Part shown: piece by piece, positions 1-7,095 of the stretch | Layout of the letters: every line of letters begins with the position of its first letter | Position numbering within the stretch: position 1 is the first letter of the stretch | Source: Candidatus Margulisiibacteriota bacterium | Lineage (GTDB): Bacteria > Margulisbacteria > Marinamargulisbacteria > DT-59 | Reading direction: 5' to 3' | Assembly: GCA_013215865.1 (NCBI GenBank) | Contig: JABSQL010000464.1 | Location: forward strand, 1 to 11,630 | Length of the DNA stretch: 11,630 bases | Notes under the pieces: model-generated | The model's input: the letters and a program-made list of their open reading frames with translations, nothing else | Told to the model about the DNA's origin: nothing | Databases searched by the model: none | Program-made: the position numbers and the translations under genes

Positions 1-51
1 CACTTTAACTCGATCAAATTCCTTTCGACTCATGATAATCTTGCCCTCCAT
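1..51 (-). CDS. Insertion-sequence transposase, N-terminal fragment (cut by the window edge)
   Basis: Reading leftward from an ATG at 51 gives 17 open codons, MEGKIIMSRKEFDRVKV, running off the window. A ribosome binding site AAGGAG (complement of 61-66) sits 9 bases before the ATG, which decides the start against an out-of-frame ATG at 58. The IIMSRKEFDRV opening resembles the N-terminus of ISNCY/IS1202-type transposases, which begin with a short 'MSxKEL-R-' stretch before a helix-turn-helix; that family assignment is from memory on 17 residues and is tentative. Its position directly inside the repeated IS terminus at 91-139 is the stronger argument that this is a transposase. Confidence 0.55.
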   Translation of the reverse strand, partial: MEGKIIMSRKEFDRVKV

Positions 52-90
52 TTTGCATACTCCTTTCTAGAGCATGACTTTATCAGATTT

Positions 91-133
91 AGGACATTTT
101 CACTTTGGACAATTAGGACATTATCACTTTGGA
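91..133. repeat. Two 19-bp direct repeats at the insertion-sequence end
   Basis: AGGACATTTTCACTTTGGA at 91-109 and AGGACATTATCACTTTGGA at 115-133 differ at one base and are spaced 24 bases centre to centre. Iterated sub-terminal repeats of this kind are usual transposase binding sites at IS ends. They lie between the transposase start and the interrupted host gene, where such sites belong. Confidence 0.7.
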
Positions 134-1558
134 GCGACATTCAGATCGAAGGAGTTGTATTTCCGATTCATATAACTTCTTTTGTGTTGCGTTAAACTCC
201 TTTTGGATTTTCTCATAGGGGGACATCGCATATAGAACAGCAGACACGTAGTTTATAATGGTGCTAAAAAGATTGAATTCCTTTTCTGTGTAAGGACTTT
301 GAATTTCTCTTTCGCCCAATATAATAATACCTTCCAAGGTTCCAGGTGATGAAAAAGGTATCATGACACATTTGTAGCTAATACCTAGTTCTTGAGTCGT
401 CGCTCTAACCTTTCTAGGTAATTTACTTACCATGATTGGTTCAATATTTGATTTAAAGAAATGGATAAGGGCGTTTGTGGTTTGGATATTTTTCTCTGGG
501 TCTTGATATTTTGAGATATAAGACGTTATCCTTTCCAAACTGTCCCTTTTTGCAAATATACAACCTATTTCTTGTATTTCCAAACTTTCATCAAGCTCTC
601 CTTCCACTACCTTTAATATTGATTCTCTATCGGAAATGCCTTTCAATTTTCTGGAGATTGAGTTAAACACTTGTTCAGGGTCATACCAACCACGGATGAA
701 TTTTCGCCTGGCGGTAGTAATTAAATACTTTTGTAGTGGAATAGCTGAAAAAGCCCAGAAAAGACATAATATTACCATAACAAGAATATTTATTTCAGTA
801 TTTTGAATCGTATAAAAAGAGGAAAGCACGACGGAAATAACAAGAAGCAAAAAAACAAAAAAGAAGGCCACATTTTTTTTAATGACAACATTAATGTCTA
901 GTAACCCTTTTTTTGTTATAGCATAGGCAATAATTGCAGAAAAAAGAACTAGAGATAAATTATCTATGCGAATTTGATAAAACCCTTTAATCGCAGAAAA
1001 ATAAAACAGTGCTGCAATTATCACTGCCACAATTGAGAATAGAAAATACCTCATTCTTTTCTTTACTTTATGAGACCCATAACATAATTTCCAAATAGCT
1101 ATGGTCAAAGCTAATAGCAATGAAAATGCAATATATACAATAAACATATTATATATAAGACCTGTTTCCAAAGTTAACATATTATTATTTAAAACTGCTG
1201 ATGAGAAAAAGTGTTCTGAGTAAATATTACTAATGAGAAATATACAAGAAATAATATAAAGCAACAATATTATTGTTGTGCGAACCTGAATTTGTGTAAA
1301 TATTATAATAAAATGCATCAGAAAAGTGGGACAAAACACGCCTCCAATATATGCAACTTTTATCCATGCTAGGATATTCCAAATATTCACAAGAGGCGTA
1401 TGGTAAAAAATATCTCCAAATATTGCCCAAGCATTCGAAAATACAAATAAAGAAAAAGTTAGATTTACTGCTTTCCTAGGGTTTCTTATGAGAACAAAAA
1501 TCCCAAGCAGTAAATTTGTAAATACTGCAAAAAAAGATGATACAAGTATAGTATTCAT
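113..1558 (-). pseudogene. Membrane sensor protein (7TM sensor + GAF), kinase part lost to an IS
   Basis: 481 codons, start ATG at 1558 preceded by GAAAGGAA. About nine hydrophobic segments are visible (near residues 5-24, 33-52, 60-88, 95-112, 134-158, 171-190, 198-216, 230-250, 256-273), the layout of the histidine-kinase 7TM sensor domain plus two further helices. A basic linker with the RGWYDPEQV motif (289-297) leads into a GAF-like domain at about 300-445 and then a coiled-coil start (448-471), which in this family precedes the HisKA and HATPase domains. Those are missing: after residue 473 the codons TGT CGC TCC AAA GTG ATA ATG TCC TAA are IS terminus sequence. As it stands the protein could bind a signal in the membrane but cannot phosphorylate. 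The synthase gene lies 52 bases upstream in the same direction. The sensed ligand is unknown; kinase identity is inferred from family architecture. Confidence 0.75.
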
Positions 1559-1594
1559 TCTATTCCTTTCAAAAGAGTGACAAATCTATATAGA

Positions 1595-1603
1595 ATTATA
1601 GCA
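1595..1603 (-). promoter_or_regulatory. Extended -10 element before the sensor gene
   Basis: The minus strand reads TGC TATAAT, an extended -10 (TGn plus consensus hexamer), in the 52-base gap between the synthase stop and the sensor ATG. No convincing -35 is seen (best TCTGAT, 17 bases away). It could give the sensor gene its own transcript in addition to read-through from the synthase gene. Confidence 0.4.
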
Positions 1604-1610
1604 CTTAGAA

Positions 1611-3101
1611 TTACCTTATCAGACTATATTTTTGAAATACTTCTTCCAAAGATGTTTTGTACTTTGATAATACTTTCGGAAGATAATAAGCTAGAACATC
1701 AGCTAGTAATTGTATATTTCTTTTTGTTTGATGAAGTGTGGTAGTAATTCTAATCCCATTTCTTGTTTTTGAAACAGCAGGAAAAAGTGCCGGGTTCACA
1801 TAAAACCCTTCTTCCATAAGGATTTTCACAATATCCCCGACAGCTCTATGGTCTCCAATACCGATAAATGATATTGGGGTCATACCACCGTCAACAACTG
1901 GTAACCCAGCTACTTCAAAACAACTGCTTCTATATTTTATTTTTTCTTTCAACTTATCCTGTAGTAGATATATTTCGCCTGATAAATGTATATCTGCAGA
2001 TGCAATACAGGCACCAACCAATGAAGGTTGTAAAGGGCCACTAAAAATCATTGTTGACCCAAATTTTCGGACTTTTTCTGCAAGAGGTTTATCATTTATA
2101 ATTAATGTCCCACCTGAACTTCCAAAACACTTAGCATGAGAAGTGGCTAAAATGACATTATCTAACGTTTCTAACTGGCTAAGAGCATATCCACTCCCAT
2201 GCTTGCCTAACCAACTCATTCCATGAGCATCATCAATATATAGACTCAACTGAGGGTATTTTTTTTGTAGCTCTTGCAATTCCTTTATTGGGGCAAAATC
2301 TCCATACATCGAATAAATACCATCAATAAAATACCAGATTTTTTTATGATGTCCTTTCAGCTTTTTTATTTTTTCTTCTAAAACTTCTAAGTTACTATGG
2401 GGTACTGTTTTAACTATAACTCCTCTTGCAACAATAATTTTTATTGCCATTTGTACACTATTATGAACTTGTTGATCTAGTAGAACTATGTCTTTATCGC
2501 CTACAATAATTGGGATACACCCCAAATGGGCTAACGTGGTTGTTTGAGCTATTAAGGGAGAAACTCCAAATATCTGATGATACTTAGATTTTAATTCTCT
2601 GTAATCTGGGGTTGACATATAAATAGGTGGAAAGGCAAACTGAGTTCCATATTTTGAAATACCTTCTATTGCTGACTTTCTTAGCCTCTCGTCAAATTCT
2701 AAACCAAAATAACCACAAGAACCAAAATTCAACAGTTTTTTTCCATTGACTATTAATTTTTTTCCATTGAATTTCTTGTTTTCACATACTAAGTGCAAAA
2801 TATCTTCTTGATGTGCTTCATTCCAAATATCATCAACAGTATTTAGAAAAAGTTCTGATTTCGATAAAGAAATAGACTTTTCCTTGATTCTAAAACTCGT
2901 ATTCGCATCAATTTTTTTTGGAGATACTATTGTTTGAAGTACTTGTTGAACTTTACTTTTTTTTTCTTGAATAGCGACGGAAGACTTTAGCTTATGCTTA
3001 AGCCTACTAGATTCAGAAATATTTTCAGAATTTGCAGGCTTTTTCACAAGCCAAAAACCAAAACTTGGGACAATATACTTCCTCCCAGAGTATAAATTCA
3101 A
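1611..3101 (-). CDS. PLP-dependent alpha-oxoamine synthase-type enzyme (AONS/KBL/SPT/CqsA fold)
   Basis: Fold-type I PLP enzyme of the group that joins an acyl thioester to an amino acid. Visible motifs: NFGSCGYFGL (125-134), the stacking-His region DQQVHNS (209-215), DGIYSMYGDFAPI (260-272), the PLP-pyridine Asp in DDAHG (290-294), and the Schiff-base lysine K324 in SHAKCFGSSGG. The C-terminal FPAVSKTRNGIR (440-451) is the arginine-containing motif of the family. The SxAK context of the lysine resembles CqsA more than AONS, but the C-terminal motif is also close to BioF-like and sphingolipid-type homologues, so the product is not decided. About 75 residues precede the core as a lysine/serine-rich extension with no recognisable domain. 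The start is uncertain: no in-frame ATG; TTG at 3101 lacks a ribosome site, whereas GGGAGGA stands just before an in-frame ATT (residue 10). It is upstream of the sensor gene. Confidence 0.8.
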   Translation of the reverse strand: MNLYSGRKYIVPSFGFWLVKKPANSENISESSRLKHKLKSSVAIQEKKSKVQQVLQTIVSPKKIDANTSFRIKEKSISLSKSELFLNTVDDIWNEAHQEDILHLVCENKKFNGKKLIVNGKKLLNFGSCGYFGLEFDERLRKSAIEGISKYGTQFAFPPIYMSTPDYRELKSKYHQIFGVSPLIAQTTTLAHLGCIPIIVGDKDIVLLDQQVHNSVQMAIKIIVARGVIVKTVPHSNLEVLEEKIKKLKGHHKKIWYFIDGIYSMYGDFAPIKELQELQKKYPQLSLYIDDAHGMSWLGKHGSGYALSQLETLDNVILATSHAKCFGSSGGTLIINDKPLAEKVRKFGSTMIFSGPLQPSLVGACIASADIHLSGEIYLLQDKLKEKIKYRSSCFEVAGLPVVDGGMTPISFIGIGDHRAVGDIVKILMEEGFYVNPALFPAVSKTRNGIRITTTLHQTKRNIQLLADVLAYYLPKVLSKYKTSLEEVFQKYSLIR

Positions 3102-3442
3102 ACATCAAAATTTATATAATAATAAAACCACTCCAACCAGATAAATATACTAACATATTCTAAACAAATATTGGAGCTTTTATTATTTTTCAATATGAAT
3201 TTTACAAATAATTACCCCCCTCCCTTCACACCCACGGAATAACACAAGATAGGAAACTATTAGCCCCTAACAAATGCTAGCAGAAGGGAAATTTAAAGGT
3301 TTGGTTATGATTCTGGATATAATATGTTCTAACATCCTCCACCAGTGTGACCCCTAGTGTAATTCAAAGTTCCATTGCTAGTGTTATTTAACCCTTAGTG
3401 AATTTGTATATTTGGGATTGCTTAATTAAAATTTCCAATCAA
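3102..3442. other. 341-base gap with repeat and transposase debris
   Basis: No gene is seen. The part nearest the synthase gene is very AT-rich (TATATAATAATAAAA at about 3113) and may hold its promoter, though no clear -35/-10 pair stands out. A C-rich run lies at about 3213-3230. A degenerate repeat shared with the 5331-5628 gap occupies 3283-3347. Four YYAGTG words follow at 3342, 3354, 3378 and 3395, irregularly spaced, of unknown meaning. No strong terminator follows the oxygenase stop. Confidence 0.5.
3283..3347 (-). repeat. Degenerate copy of the transposase-relic repeat
   Basis: Two blocks match the relic near 5435-5614. GAAGGGAAATTTAAAGGTTT (from 3283, continuing GGT) agrees at 22 of 24 positions with the block at 5514. 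A 33-base block at 3315-3347 agrees at 25 of 33 with 5582-5614. The blocks are about 37 bases closer together here. On the minus strand the shared parts read TKPLNFPS here and TKPLIFPS in the other copy. Both look like decayed pieces of one ancestral sequence; the translation similarity suggests it was coding. Confidence 0.5.
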
Positions 3443-4831
3443 CTATGTCGCAAAAATACCATGTAACCCAAACGGTAATGGCTTGGCTAATGTTGCAACA
3501 GCTAATTCCTTAAATGAACTGGCATCTAATATCAGTAAGAATGATTGTTGTGATTGCTCATTTAATACGACAGATAAAATAACACCATCATCTTCAGAAC
3601 TAGCGTGAGGATTTGGAACAAATACTGGCTCACCTGGAAAACAGTCTGCTTGTTTCCAGGTTCTATGGACTCTAGTTTTAAGGTCAACCTTGATTAGGTG
3701 GTCAAATATGGTTTTAGAGTGAACCCCAATGCCGTACAGATACCTATAATCCATAGTATTGTATTGATAGTTAATTCGAGGGAGTTCCAAATTTTGATAC
3801 AACCTTTCAGTTTTAATGGCACCTTTATTTCTAGGTAATTTAAACCGAGTGAGTTGAGTCTCAGGAAAAGGGATATGTAAATCTGTACCCCTTAGATTCT
3901 CTAAATATAAACTTTGGATAATGGAAGCATCTTCATAGGTAACAACATCAATAATAATATCAGTATCTTTTTCGAAAGCATTAACATGATGAAAGGTGAA
4001 AAAAGCAGGTACGGAATGTTTAGCGATCAGTTCACCCGTTATTTTATTAAACACTGAGAAAACAGTGCTTTTTTCATGGTCCCAATGAAAATTTTCAATG
4101 AAGGGCCTACCAAATAATAGTTTTAATGAATTTTTTACATAAAATGGAATGTCAGTTCGAATAATGTAGTTTTCTGTTATAGCGAAACTATGTTGATAAC
4201 TGGGATTTGAGACAGAGGACTCCGCAAATGGCCTACGTTTCAAACCATTTCCTTCAAGTTTATAAAAGTAACATTTATTTCGTAGTCCATATTTTGATAC
4301 AAGATTATATGAAGTATTTGTTTTCGCATCATGATGAGGATGTGCAGTTACCGTTGAAATCTTAAGATTATCATCGTACTTAAGATATCCTTTAGTTTGT
4401 AAGGTGCCTGCATCAAATTCTACTGACATGGGGGTTTCTGTTAAAGCGACGAAATGCCTTCCTATTTTTGAAATATTAACATTTGCATTGTCAGAAAAAC
4501 GATTGAACCATCCTGAAAATATACGTTTAAAAATCCCCCCACAAGGGTCCGTCGCAAAACTTCTATACGAAAACTGACCTTTTTCTGTGTTTTCTTTGCA
4601 TTCGCCAGAGTTTAAAAAACAATTTTGATAAGATACTTTCCCATTTTTAATAGAAAACTTATGCAATAACGCTAACCCATCAAACCAATGCCGATAACGG
4701 TTAGACCCTACTTCAAATTTTGCAGGTCCATTGCGGAGCAAATTTCCGTTTAACCATTGAGGAATTGTGCCCCTAACAGAAAGACTATCAACTGAAAAAC
4801 ATTTTTCTAGACTCTGAAAACCAACTAGCAT
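3443..4831 (-). CDS. Carotenoid cleavage oxygenase (RPE65/BCO family)
   Basis: Non-heme Fe(II) dioxygenase that splits a carotenoid double bond with O2 to give apocarotenoids, retinal in the best-known members. At 462 residues it is of normal length. The four iron-binding histidines are recognisable: H164 (TAHPHHD), H214 (YQHSF), H281 (FHHVN) and H457 (PFGLHG). The second-shell glutamates also appear, E132 (TETP), E349 (LELPRINY) and E401 (GEPVFVP). The N-terminal LLRNGPAKFE and HWFDGLALLHKF motifs resemble animal BCO/RPE65 proteins. GGTGGAG precedes the ATG by about 5-7 bases. It lies 12 bases after the DUF2141 gene and is surely co-transcribed with it. No carotenoid synthesis gene is in the window, so the substrate is unknown; cleavage position cannot be read from sequence. 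Confidence 0.92.
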   Translation of the reverse strand: MLVGFQSLEKCFSVDSLSVRGTIPQWLNGNLLRNGPAKFEVGSNRYRHWFDGLALLHKFSIKNGKVSYQNCFLNSGECKENTEKGQFSYRSFATDPCGGIFKRIFSGWFNRFSDNANVNISKIGRHFVALTETPMSVEFDAGTLQTKGYLKYDDNLKISTVTAHPHHDAKTNTSYNLVSKYGLRNKCYFYKLEGNGLKRRPFAESSVSNPSYQHSFAITENYIIRTDIPFYVKNSLKLLFGRPFIENFHWDHEKSTVFSVFNKITGELIAKHSVPAFFTFHHVNAFEKDTDIIIDVVTYEDASIIQSLYLENLRGTDLHIPFPETQLTRFKLPRNKGAIKTERLYQNLELPRINYQYNTMDYRYLYGIGVHSKTIFDHLIKVDLKTRVHRTWKQADCFPGEPVFVPNPHASSEDDGVILSVVLNEQSQQSFLLILDASSFKELAVATLAKPLPFGLHGIFAT

Positions 4832-4843
4832 CAGGACTCCACC

Positions 4844-5287
4844 TTAATACCCCATACGAATATCAATTGATACATTCTGTGATGCCACTTCGAATTTAGC
4901 ATCTTGAAAGCTTGGAGGTCCAAAAATCCCCCGTATATCATTAGACGTACCGTATCCCTCAGTTGGACGAAAAAAAAATGTATCTAGGTTTCCATTGCTA
5001 TTTTCATCATGGACGGTTGCCACGGCATATATGCCAGGCATCACATTTTTAAATGTATATGTTGTTATGTAGTTGTCGTCCAACTTTGTGTTTTTCTGAA
5101 TTATAACTATGGCCTTTTGTGACGCTAAGTCTGGGTTAGAAGGGAATGCCTCTGGTTTATTGTGTAAGGCAAACAAAATTTGACCGTTATTATTTCTGAT
5201 ATTCTGGATACTCACCAGTATATCAGCGCCCTGTATGTGAAATGAGACGCACATTAAAAAAAATAGGGTTAAATAGATATACTTCAT
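4844..5287 (-). CDS. Secreted DUF2141 protein
   Basis: 147 residues. A short basic start and hydrophobic stretch (MKYIYLTLFFLMCVSFHIQG) form a signal peptide with cleavage near residue 20-21, so the protein is probably periplasmic. The rest is a single beta-rich DUF2141 domain with its hallmarks: GIYAVA (85-90), HDENSNGNLD (93-102), EGYGTSN (110-116) and FGPPSFQDAKF (122-132). The acidic/Asn-rich HDENSNGNLD segment looks like a Ca-binding-type loop, which is inference. The domain's biochemical role is not established. It heads the transcription unit that continues into the carotenoid oxygenase. There is no Shine-Dalgarno before the ATG; instead a tandem duplication and a short overlapping frame are found there. 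Confidence 0.85.
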   Translation of the reverse strand: MKYIYLTLFFLMCVSFHIQGADILVSIQNIRNNNGQILFALHNKPEAFPSNPDLASQKAIVIIQKNTKLDDNYITTYTFKNVMPGIYAVATVHDENSNGNLDTFFFRPTEGYGTSNDIRGIFGPPSFQDAKFEVASQNVSIDIRMGY

Positions 5288-5330
5288 TTGAAAAGTATAT
5301 CTAACAACATTTGAAAAGTATATCTAAAAA
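5285..5330. repeat. 23-bp tandem duplication covering the DUF2141 start
   Basis: Two head-to-tail 23-base units, 5285-5307 and 5308-5330, differ at one position. Each contains the complement of an ATG and of TATACT, a -10-like hexamer. The duplicated unit creates an upstream ATG at 5310 that starts an 8-codon frame, MLLDILFK, whose TGA overlaps the DUF2141 ATG as ATGA. A third ATG at 5333 opens a 10-codon frame. Whether the TATACT copies act as promoters or the mini-frames couple translation is not known. Confidence 0.8.
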
Positions 5331-5434
5331 CATGTAGTTCGGGCAGCATCCAAGTGTTCTCGGAAAAATGAAATGAATAAACGCACAGCTTTTGACGCCC
5401 CAATAAATAGAAATCGTCACTCTGTCACAAATCC

Positions 5435-5605
5435 TCAAGAATTAGAAACAGGCAGCACCTCCCTAAGCACCTGGAGAGGTGACTTGTAATTTAATGAGCC
5501 ATGAGTCCTTGGTGAAGGGAAAATTAAAGGCTTGGTAGCAATGTATTTTCTATGAGATAGCTACACTATATCCGTTCTTTTGGGTATAATAGGTTCAAAT
5601 GTCAT
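5435..5605 (-). pseudogene. Transposase C-terminus relic (integrase/DDE type)
   Basis: On the minus strand the frame from 5560 to the TGA at 5437-5435 reads without a stop and contains RTHGSLNYKSPLQVL, the R-x-H-x-SL-x-Y-x-(S/T)-P signature that ends IS3/IS481-type DDE transposases. It finishes about 9 residues later (VLPVSNS). The same frame is open further upstream from an ATG at 5605 but broken by a TAG at 5563-5561. The catalytic DDE residues are absent, so only the tail of the gene remains. It lies in a 341-base spacer between the MntA-like gene and DUF2141 gene; 5331-5434 holds nothing recognised. Confidence 0.55.
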
Positions 5606-5628
5606 CTACCAATGCCCGCCATATATTT

Positions 5629-5931
5629 CTAAGATGATCCAAGAGATTTCCCAACCCGATCAATATGATCTTTTAAGGTACTATTTTTAATTGAATGGTA
5701 ATCTAGAACATCAAAGAAGATGGGTAAGTTAGTCTCTTCATTCAATTGATAATGTATTTTAGAAACAGTATCAATAGTTAAGTCACCTTTAAGTGCCAAG
5801 TCAATATCTGAGCCTGGTTTGTGTGTTCCTTTTGCCCTGGAGCCATAAACCAATGTTTTTTTTACTTCAGGAAAAAGGGAGATAACATGTTGAATGATCT
5901 GAATGTCTTCGGATGAAAGTCCAAATGCCAT
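5629..5931 (-). CDS. mntA: MntA-type minimal nucleotidyltransferase (antitoxin)
   Basis: 100 residues, the whole being one MNT (polymerase-beta-like) domain. The signature is complete: G30-S31, then D42-x-D44 (GSDIDL), and the third carboxylate D74 in FFDVLDY. In the HepT/MntA system this protein transfers AMP groups from ATP to a tyrosine of the HEPN toxin and so silences it. The start ATG at 5931 shares its A with the toxin stop (TAATG), giving translational coupling in the order toxin then antitoxin, as in the characterised Shewanella pair. It belongs to the HI0073 branch. Nearest alternatives are other HEPN-MNT pairs with the same chemistry. Confidence 0.88.
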   Translation of the reverse strand: MAFGLSSEDIQIIQHVISLFPEVKKTLVYGSRAKGTHKPGSDIDLALKGDLTIDTVSKIHYQLNEETNLPIFFDVLDYHSIKNSTLKDHIDRVGKSLGSS

Positions 5932-6329
5932 TATACTTTTTTGATTAAATATACTTGTAGCTCCTGAAGGATTAAGGCATACCTATTTTTAATGAGATCT
6001 ATTGCCATTGTGGCTTTTTCTTCATCATAAGTGTGGGCCATAAGGTTTCGTTTCTCCAGGGCATCCAACCATGTATGTCCGTCTGAAATATGACCGGCCT
6101 GGAGTGCGAATTTTATGGCATCTCTAGGCGTTTTAGGTGAAAAACCCTCTTCCTCTAAGAGATCTTTAAGTGTTTTCCATCCCAATTCAAAGGTGAATTC
6201 AAATATTTGGATGAGTCCAGCTTGCTCAATTTTAGTGGGAATTTTAATGGAAATAGCTTCTTGAAAAGATGAAAAGGCTTTTTCAAAGTTATTAAATCTT
6301 TGTTTCCATCGAATGTCCTGGACCATCAT
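5931..6329 (-). CDS. hepT: HepT-type HEPN toxin (HI0074 family)
   Basis: 132 residues, predicted all-helical, of the 'nucleotidyltransferase substrate binding' HI0074 family. The HEPN RNase motif R-x4-H-x-Y is exact at R94-NLMA-H99-T-Y101; R and H are the catalytic pair and the tyrosine is the residue that MntA AMPylates in the studied system. EFTFELGWKTLKDLLEEEG (44-62) is the conserved helix of this family. The start is ATG at 6329 or the neighbouring ATG at 6326; neither has a good ribosome binding site, so coupling to the glutathione transferase stop 20 bases upstream (6350) is likely. Expected to be a ribonuclease held inactive by its partner; the target RNA is unknown. Confidence 0.87.
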   Translation of the reverse strand: MMVQDIRWKQRFNNFEKAFSSFQEAISIKIPTKIEQAGLIQIFEFTFELGWKTLKDLLEEEGFSPKTPRDAIKFALQAGHISDGHTWLDALEKRNLMAHTYDEEKATMAIDLIKNRYALILQELQVYLIKKV

Positions 6330-6349
6330 CTAAAAGTACCATAAATTAT

Positions 6350-7006
6350 TTATACCGGACACACAACAGCCCCCACCTTAACAGCAGGTCTATCATTACA
6401 AAGAGCGCGCCATCGCTCAACATTTTTAAAGGATTCAATCCCCAATACGTCTGAGGCCTTATAAAAATTCACAAGACAATTGACCCATGGAACGGTTGCA
6501 ATATCGGCAATACTATATGCCTCTCCTACGAGACAATCACGACCCTCTAAGCGCCGATCAAGAACCGTTAACAGCCGTTTGGTTTCCTTTGTATAACGCT
6601 CGATTGGGTAAGGATGTTCACAAGTGTCCTTGGCAAACACAAAAAAGTGTCCAAATTGTCCAAACATAGGGCCCACATGTCCCACCTGGAAAAACAGCCA
6701 TTGAAGCGTTTCCGACTTGATCCTTGGATCTTGTGATAAGAACTGTCCACTTTTTTCAGCTAAATATATCAATATAGCACCTGATTCCATTATCGTTAAC
6801 GGCTCTCCATCTGGCCCATTTGGGTCAACAATGGCCGGTATTTTTGAGTTTGGATTTATTTTTACATACGCATCAGTAAATTGATCTCCCTCTCGAATAT
6901 CAATTCGATGGGCATCATAAGGGATTTGCATTTCTTCCAACGCAATAGATGCCTTTTGCCCATTTGGTGTAGCAAGTGAATACAGCTGAATTTTTTTTTC
7001 TTTCAT
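6350..7006 (-). CDS. Nu-class glutathione transferase-like protein (YfcG/YghU type)
   Basis: 218 residues with the two-domain GST layout. The N-terminal thioredoxin-like half has T13-P-N15-G, the Thr/Asn pair used in place of a Tyr/Ser/Cys nucleophile in YfcG, then the cis-proline K55-I-P57 and the glutathione-binding E74-S75. The C-terminal helical half has QWLFFQVGHVGPMFGQFGHF (102-121) and the N-capping box SIADIA (165-170), both close to E. coli YfcG. Characterised members are disulfide-bond oxidoreductases with glutathione. GAGAGG lies 8 bases before the ATG and an extended -10 promoter lies further upstream. hepT follows after 20 bases with no terminator, so the enzyme and the toxin pair probably share a message. 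Confidence 0.9.
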   Translation of the reverse strand: MKEKKIQLYSLATPNGQKASIALEEMQIPYDAHRIDIREGDQFTDAYVKINPNSKIPAIVDPNGPDGEPLTIMESGAILIYLAEKSGQFLSQDPRIKSETLQWLFFQVGHVGPMFGQFGHFFVFAKDTCEHPYPIERYTKETKRLLTVLDRRLEGRDCLVGEAYSIADIATVPWVNCLVNFYKASDVLGIESFKNVERWRALCNDRPAVKVGAVVCPV

Positions 7007-7065
7007 AAATCTATACCTCTCTTAATGACTGATTGTTACTTTTTATAAAATCCTCTAATGCCAAT

Positions 7066-7095
7066 ACTATAGCAACTATTTAGAAACTTATTCAA
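7066..7095 (-). promoter_or_regulatory. Promoter of the glutathione transferase/hepT/mntA unit
   Basis: Minus strand: TTGAAT (-35, 7095-7090), 18-base spacer, TGC TATAGT (extended -10, hexamer 7071-7066). The -35 lies inside the end of the upstream MORN-like gene. The core TTGCTATAGTA is identical over 11 bases to the promoter at 7992-8021. Confidence 0.6.

Larger units (their letters stand above)
1..139 (-). mobile_element. End of an insertion sequence inserted in the sensor kinase gene
   Basis: The stretch holds a transposase start (ATG at 51), its ribosome binding site, and two copies of a 19-base repeat at the outer end. The likely outer boundary is the TGTCGCTCC (minus strand) at 139-131, because the sensor kinase frame stops making domain sense exactly there. 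The other end of the element, its inverted repeat and any target duplication lie outside the window, so the boundary is good to a few bases only. Confidence 0.6.

Noticed and set aside
475..1430. Plus- and minus-strand frames inside the sensor gene (63 and 66 codons)
   Set aside because: They lie wholly within the sensor frame and lack start signals or motifs.
3315..3347. TATAAT in the shared repeat block as a plus-strand promoter
   Set aside because: No -35 at a suitable distance in either copy and no plus-strand gene downstream; the minus-strand coding-relic reading explains the block better.
5456..5481. CACCTC...GAGGTG inverted repeat as a terminator or operator
   Set aside because: Six-base arms with a 14-base loop, no T run, and it lies inside the transposase relic; likely chance.
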